Positions 5,552 through 7,241 of a DNA stretch of 7,241 nucleotides are shown here, piece after piece. Made by a program: the position numbers and the translations under genes. Numbering within the stretch: the stretch's first letter is position 1; every line of letters begins with the position of its first letter. The notes beneath the pieces are model-generated. The model had not been told where the DNA came from. It made no database searches and saw only the letters and a program-made list of their open reading frames with translations. The stretch comes from Flavobacteriaceae bacterium (lineage in GTDB: Bacteria; Bacteroidota; Bacteroidia; Flavobacteriales; Flavobacteriaceae), in the NCBI GenBank assembly GCA_016649785.1, contig JAENXB010000148.1, positions 1 through 7,241 on the forward strand. Reading direction: 5' to 3'.

Positions 5552-5565
5552 TAGGTAACCGTCAG
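5542..5565 (-). terminator. Hairpin just after the integrase stop
   Basis: CTGACAGTTA (5542-5551), loop TAGG and TAACCGTCAG (5556-5565) form a 10-bp stem with one A-C mismatch. It starts 5 bases past the integrase stop codon in the minus direction. No T-run follows on the minus strand, so an intrinsic terminator is uncertain; it could instead be a recombinase-binding site at the element end. Its left arm is shared with the attC-like structure, so the two folds exclude each other. Confidence 0.4.
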
Positions 5566-5570
5566 ACTGT

Positions 5571-6536
5571 CTAAATATCTTCCTTTTTCTTTATAACTTC
5601 TTTGTTGATCACTTTTCCGGGATCGTTCTCGTTCTTTTTACTCTTAGCCTCTAATTTTCCTTTCAATACCTTCATGTCATCACTCACTTTTCGGTCAACA
5701 ATTTTCGCGTAATGTTGAGTTGTTCGCAGAGATTTATGCCCCAGCATTTTAGAGATAGATTCTATAGGTACTCCATTGGTCAAAGTAATCGTGGTGGCAA
5801 ATGTATGGCGTGCCAGGTGAGTAGTAAGGCTTTTGGTAATTCCGCACATCAGTGCGATCTCTTTTAAAAAGGCATTTGATTTTTGATTGCTAAATACCGG
5901 GATCAGGCATTTTCCTGTTTTTACTTTAGGATGATCTTCATATTTTTCAATAATGGCTTCGGCAACGGGTAGGAGGGGGATGCTACTTGGGGTGTTGGTT
6001 TTTGTTCTTTTGATACGGATCCATTTATCACCGTCAATACCTTTTGTAATATCTGTCATGGTCAATTTTTCAACATCAGCATAGGCCAGCCCGGTATAGC
6101 AACAGAAAACAAACATATCCCTTACCAGGTCCAACCTGTCAAGATGCAGGTTTTTTTCGGTTAGCGTTTGTACTTCATCTTCTGTTAGGAAATCCCGTTC
6201 AACCGTTTCAAACTGTACTTTGTAATTGTAAAAAGGATTCCTGTCTATCCATTGATTGGCAATAGCAATCCTGATGATCTTTTTAAAATTATTGATATAC
6301 TTTAGGGCGGAATTGTGATTACATTCCCTCACGGTTTTTAGGAAAAATTCAAACCTGGTAATGAATTGATGGTCTATATCCTTTAATCTAAGATCATCTT
6401 CTTTATAGACTTCTTTTATAAATTGCTCGACATGCCCATAACAGGTCCAATACCTTTGTGCTGTGCTTACCGAAATGTCTTTACCGGCCAACGTATCAGT
6501 TTGTATATTGTGTTCCTTAAAAACTTCGAGGATCAT
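5571..6536 (-). CDS. Tyrosine integrase, core-binding and catalytic part (downstream of an in-frame stop)
   Basis: 321 residues from ATG 6536. A SAM-like core-binding domain covers about 20-105 (STAQRYWTCYGHVEQFIKEV, FITRFEFFLKTVRE, NNFKKIIRIAIANQWIDRNP). The catalytic domain runs from about 115 to 290, with a lysine region RIKRTKT (174-180), H240 and R243 in HLARHTFA, H267 in MLGHKS and the nucleophile Y276 in TTQHYAKI. The box I arginine is replaced by alanine (TGLAYADV, A151), as is usual in Bacteroidota integrases of the IntDOT type. The enzyme would integrate and excise the mobile element at att sites. It is in frame with the Arm-domain fragment upstream and separated from it by TAA 6566-6564. 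Alone it lacks the arm-binding domain, so it is probably a pseudogene half unless initiation at 6536 or stop readthrough occurs. The C-terminus is lysine-rich. Confidence 0.9.
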   Translation of the reverse strand: MILEVFKEHNIQTDTLAGKDISVSTAQRYWTCYGHVEQFIKEVYKEDDLRLKDIDHQFITRFEFFLKTVRECNHNSALKYINNFKKIIRIAIANQWIDRNPFYNYKVQFETVERDFLTEDEVQTLTEKNLHLDRLDLVRDMFVFCCYTGLAYADVEKLTMTDITKGIDGDKWIRIKRTKTNTPSSIPLLPVAEAIIEKYEDHPKVKTGKCLIPVFSNQKSNAFLKEIALMCGITKSLTTHLARHTFATTITLTNGVPIESISKMLGHKSLRTTQHYAKIVDRKVSDDMKVLKGKLEAKSKKNENDPGKVINKEVIKKKEDI

Positions 6537-6563
6537 TTTAGATTTGTCCTTTTCTTCTCCTTT

Positions 6564-6860
6564 TTATCTTCTAACAAATTTTCCTAGAGTAAGCATCTCT
6601 GAATTTTCAACAAAGCTTTTCTGAACATCTTTTGCTTTCTTGCGCATTAGCTCGATATAATCATTCAGGTCATTAGCTTCAATGCTTCTACCCATCATTT
6701 TCTCGCTTTTAGCGTTCCATTTGTCAGGCTCAACATTCCGTCCAATGTTGATTTCTGAACGCTTTCCTTCCAGCGTAACCCTCATCATTACTGGGGTTAA
6801 CCCCTTTCTGTTGATCTTACTTTTCTTTATATGAAACCGTAAATAAATTGTTGTATCCAT
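6564..6860 (-). CDS. Tyrosine integrase, N-terminal Arm DNA-binding fragment
   Basis: 98 residues from ATG 6860. TIYLRFHIKKSKINRKGLTP, then VMMRVTLEGKRSEINIGRNV and EPDKWNAKSEKMMGRS form the three-stranded Arm DNA-binding domain of Bacteroidota integrases, which holds arm-type sites at the element end. A linker helix (LNDYIELMRKKAKDVQKSF) follows and leads toward the core-binding domain. The frame stops at TAA (minus strand 6566-6564) after KFVRR and continues in the same frame as KGEEKDKSKMILEVFK, so one nonsense change split a gene of about 429 codons, a normal integrase length. AAA to TAA is a likely single-base origin. The start codon lies 15 bases downstream of a GGTCCC repeat pair. Confidence 0.85.
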   Translation of the reverse strand: MDTTIYLRFHIKKSKINRKGLTPVMMRVTLEGKRSEINIGRNVEPDKWNAKSEKMMGRSIEANDLNDYIELMRKKAKDVQKSFVENSEMLTLGKFVRR

Positions 6861-6875
6861 GCTATGTCTAAATTA

Positions 6876-7018
6876 GGTCCCGAATAGGTCCCGTTAAAGT
6901 ACATAAAAAGTATCTGACAAAAAAAAGTTTAACCTTTGTAAAGTGCTGTAATACAACTAAATAAATGCTTAGGCGGGACCCATTTTGTAAATTAAAAAAA
7001 GGGTCCCGAATAGGTCCC
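6876..7018. repeat. Direct repeat GGTCCCGAATAGGTCCC at the integrase promoter, with inverted half-site
   Basis: The 17-bp sequence is exact at 6876-6892 and 7002-7018, 126 bp apart. Each copy is itself two GGTCCC hexamers 11 bp apart, one helical turn. An inverted half-site, CGGGACCC (6974-6981), pairs perfectly with GGGTCCCG (7001-7008) and, counting the flanking A/T bases, 12 of 13 positions match. The first copy lies between a weak promoter-like sequence and the integrase ATG 6860. The likely reading is arm-type integrase sites or excisionase/repressor operators. Confidence 0.7.
6894..6920 (-). promoter_or_regulatory. Weak candidate promoter for the integrase gene
   Basis: On the minus strand, TTG (6920-6918) and TACTTTAA (6901-6894) are 16 bases apart. 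They resemble the Bacteroidota -33/-7 boxes with two mismatches in the -7 box and slightly short spacing. It would start transcription over the 6876-6892 repeat, which would then act as an operator. Confidence 0.25.
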
Positions 7019-7063
7019 CTTTTATATGATATTAGATGGTTTTTATTAACATCATTAAAAATG

Positions 7064-7098
7064 AAAAACCCCGTAAATCCTAGGATTTCGGGGTTTTT
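7064..7098. terminator. Strong bidirectional intrinsic terminator
   Basis: AAAAACCCCGTAAATCC (7064-7080) pairs with GGATTTCGGGGTTTTT (7083-7098) over 16 bp, with a single bulged T at 7074 and a 2-base loop. The A-tract on the left and T-tract on the right make it work on both strands. No gene now ends against it, so it may be the terminator of a former chromosomal neighbour, or insulate the insertion sequence. Confidence 0.85.
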
Positions 7099-7116
7099 AG
7101 GGCTCAACACAAAAAG

Positions 7117-7147
7117 TTGTGGAGTAACTAAAAATGAGGGAACTTTG
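7117..7147 (+). promoter_or_regulatory. Candidate promoter of the transposase gene
   Basis: TTG (7117-7119) and GAACTTTG (7140-7147) are 20 bases apart. The -7 box matches TAnnTTTG at all but its first base. The start codon follows 14 bases later, an ordinary spacing for Bacteroidota. Confidence 0.4.
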
Positions 7148-7161
7148 AAATAAAAATTTCG

Positions 7162-7241
7162 ATGCTCTCAGATTCACTATTAGCTATAGCCAATTTATTA
7201 CTTCCCGAAGTACTCGTAACCTATTTTGATTTAACAAAGCA
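7162..7241 (+). CDS. ISAon1-family transposase, N-terminal region (partial)
   Basis: ATG 7162 opens MLSDSLLAIANLLLPEVLVT then YFDLTK, and runs off the right edge after 26 codons. The hydrophobic helix followed by LLPEVLVTYFDL is the recognisable beginning of the ISAon1-type transposase N-terminal region protein of Bacteroidota, where a short first frame precedes the catalytic part. The catalytic domain is not in the window, so activity cannot be judged. Promoter-like boxes lie directly upstream and a terminator separates it from the integrase region. Confidence 0.7.
   Translation, partial: MLSDSLLAIANLLLPEVLVTYFDLTK

Larger units (their letters stand above)
7099..7241 (+). mobile_element. 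Left end of an ISAon1-like insertion sequence (runs off the window)
   Basis: The transposase start at 7162 shows that an insertion sequence begins shortly upstream. Its left end is probably near GGGCTCAACAC (7100-7110), just past the terminator. That stretch is followed by GTTGTGG (7116-7122), giving a partly inverted CAACAC/GTTGTG arrangement. The exact terminal inverted repeat and target duplication cannot be set without the right end. Confidence 0.55.

Noticed and set aside
6876..7018. The 17-bp repeats as attL and attR of an integrated element
   Set aside because: Only 126 bp separate the copies and no cargo lies between them; binding sites fit better.
6868..7153. Opposed open frames (minus 6868-7110, plus 6965-7153) between the integrase and the IS
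   Set aside because: Both are translations through the GGTCCC repeats and the terminator; neither looks like a protein.

Overview
The window looks like a decayed mobile island from a Bacteroidota genome, most likely Flavobacteriia. The evidence is a BfmA/BtgA-type mobilization protein, an Arm-domain tyrosine integrase of the Bacteroidota mobile-element type, the N-terminus of an ISAon1-family transposase, AT-rich DNA, and several promoter-like sites matching the Bacteroidota -7 consensus TAnnTTTG. No rRNA, tRNA or core housekeeping gene is visible.

Layout. (1) 1-1533, plus strand: the tail of a mobilization module. A bfmA/btgA-like gene is broken by a one-base frameshift. A 27-codon stub carries what looks like a relaxase start followed by foreign or tail sequence. 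A small excisionase-like helix-turn-helix protein follows, then a 257-residue protein with two likely winged-helix segments. (2) 1534-2070, no intact gene: a short hairpin with a T-rich tail, four AACTTGTTCA-type repeats at 11/11/12 bp spacing, a cluster of TGGGACTGTA-type repeats, and a minus-strand fragment that retains the box I motif of a tyrosine recombinase. (3) 2071-3705, minus strand: a complete hipBA toxin-antitoxin operon with a promoter and paired operator-like repeats. (4) 3741-5570, plus strand: three AT-rich accessory genes (unknown, UPF0158, DUF6155). Large imperfect inverted repeats with TAAC/GTTA ends follow the first gene and the third, so the genes resemble mobile cassettes. 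(5) 5571-6860, minus strand: a tyrosine integrase interrupted by one in-frame TAA. (6) 6861-7161: direct and inverted GGTCCC repeats around the integrase start, a strong bidirectional terminator, and the left end of an insertion sequence whose transposase runs off the window.

Functional reading (inference). Mobilization looks disabled here because the accessory DNA-binding gene is frameshifted, the relaxase is reduced to a stub and the integrase carries a stop. The cargo (hipBA and the cassette-like genes) appears intact, which is what a degrading island held by a toxin-antitoxin pair would look like. The parts with least precedent are the intergenic repeat array at 1626-1756, the attC-like structures at 4396-4476 and 5449-5551, and the GGTCCC repeats at the integrase promoter.
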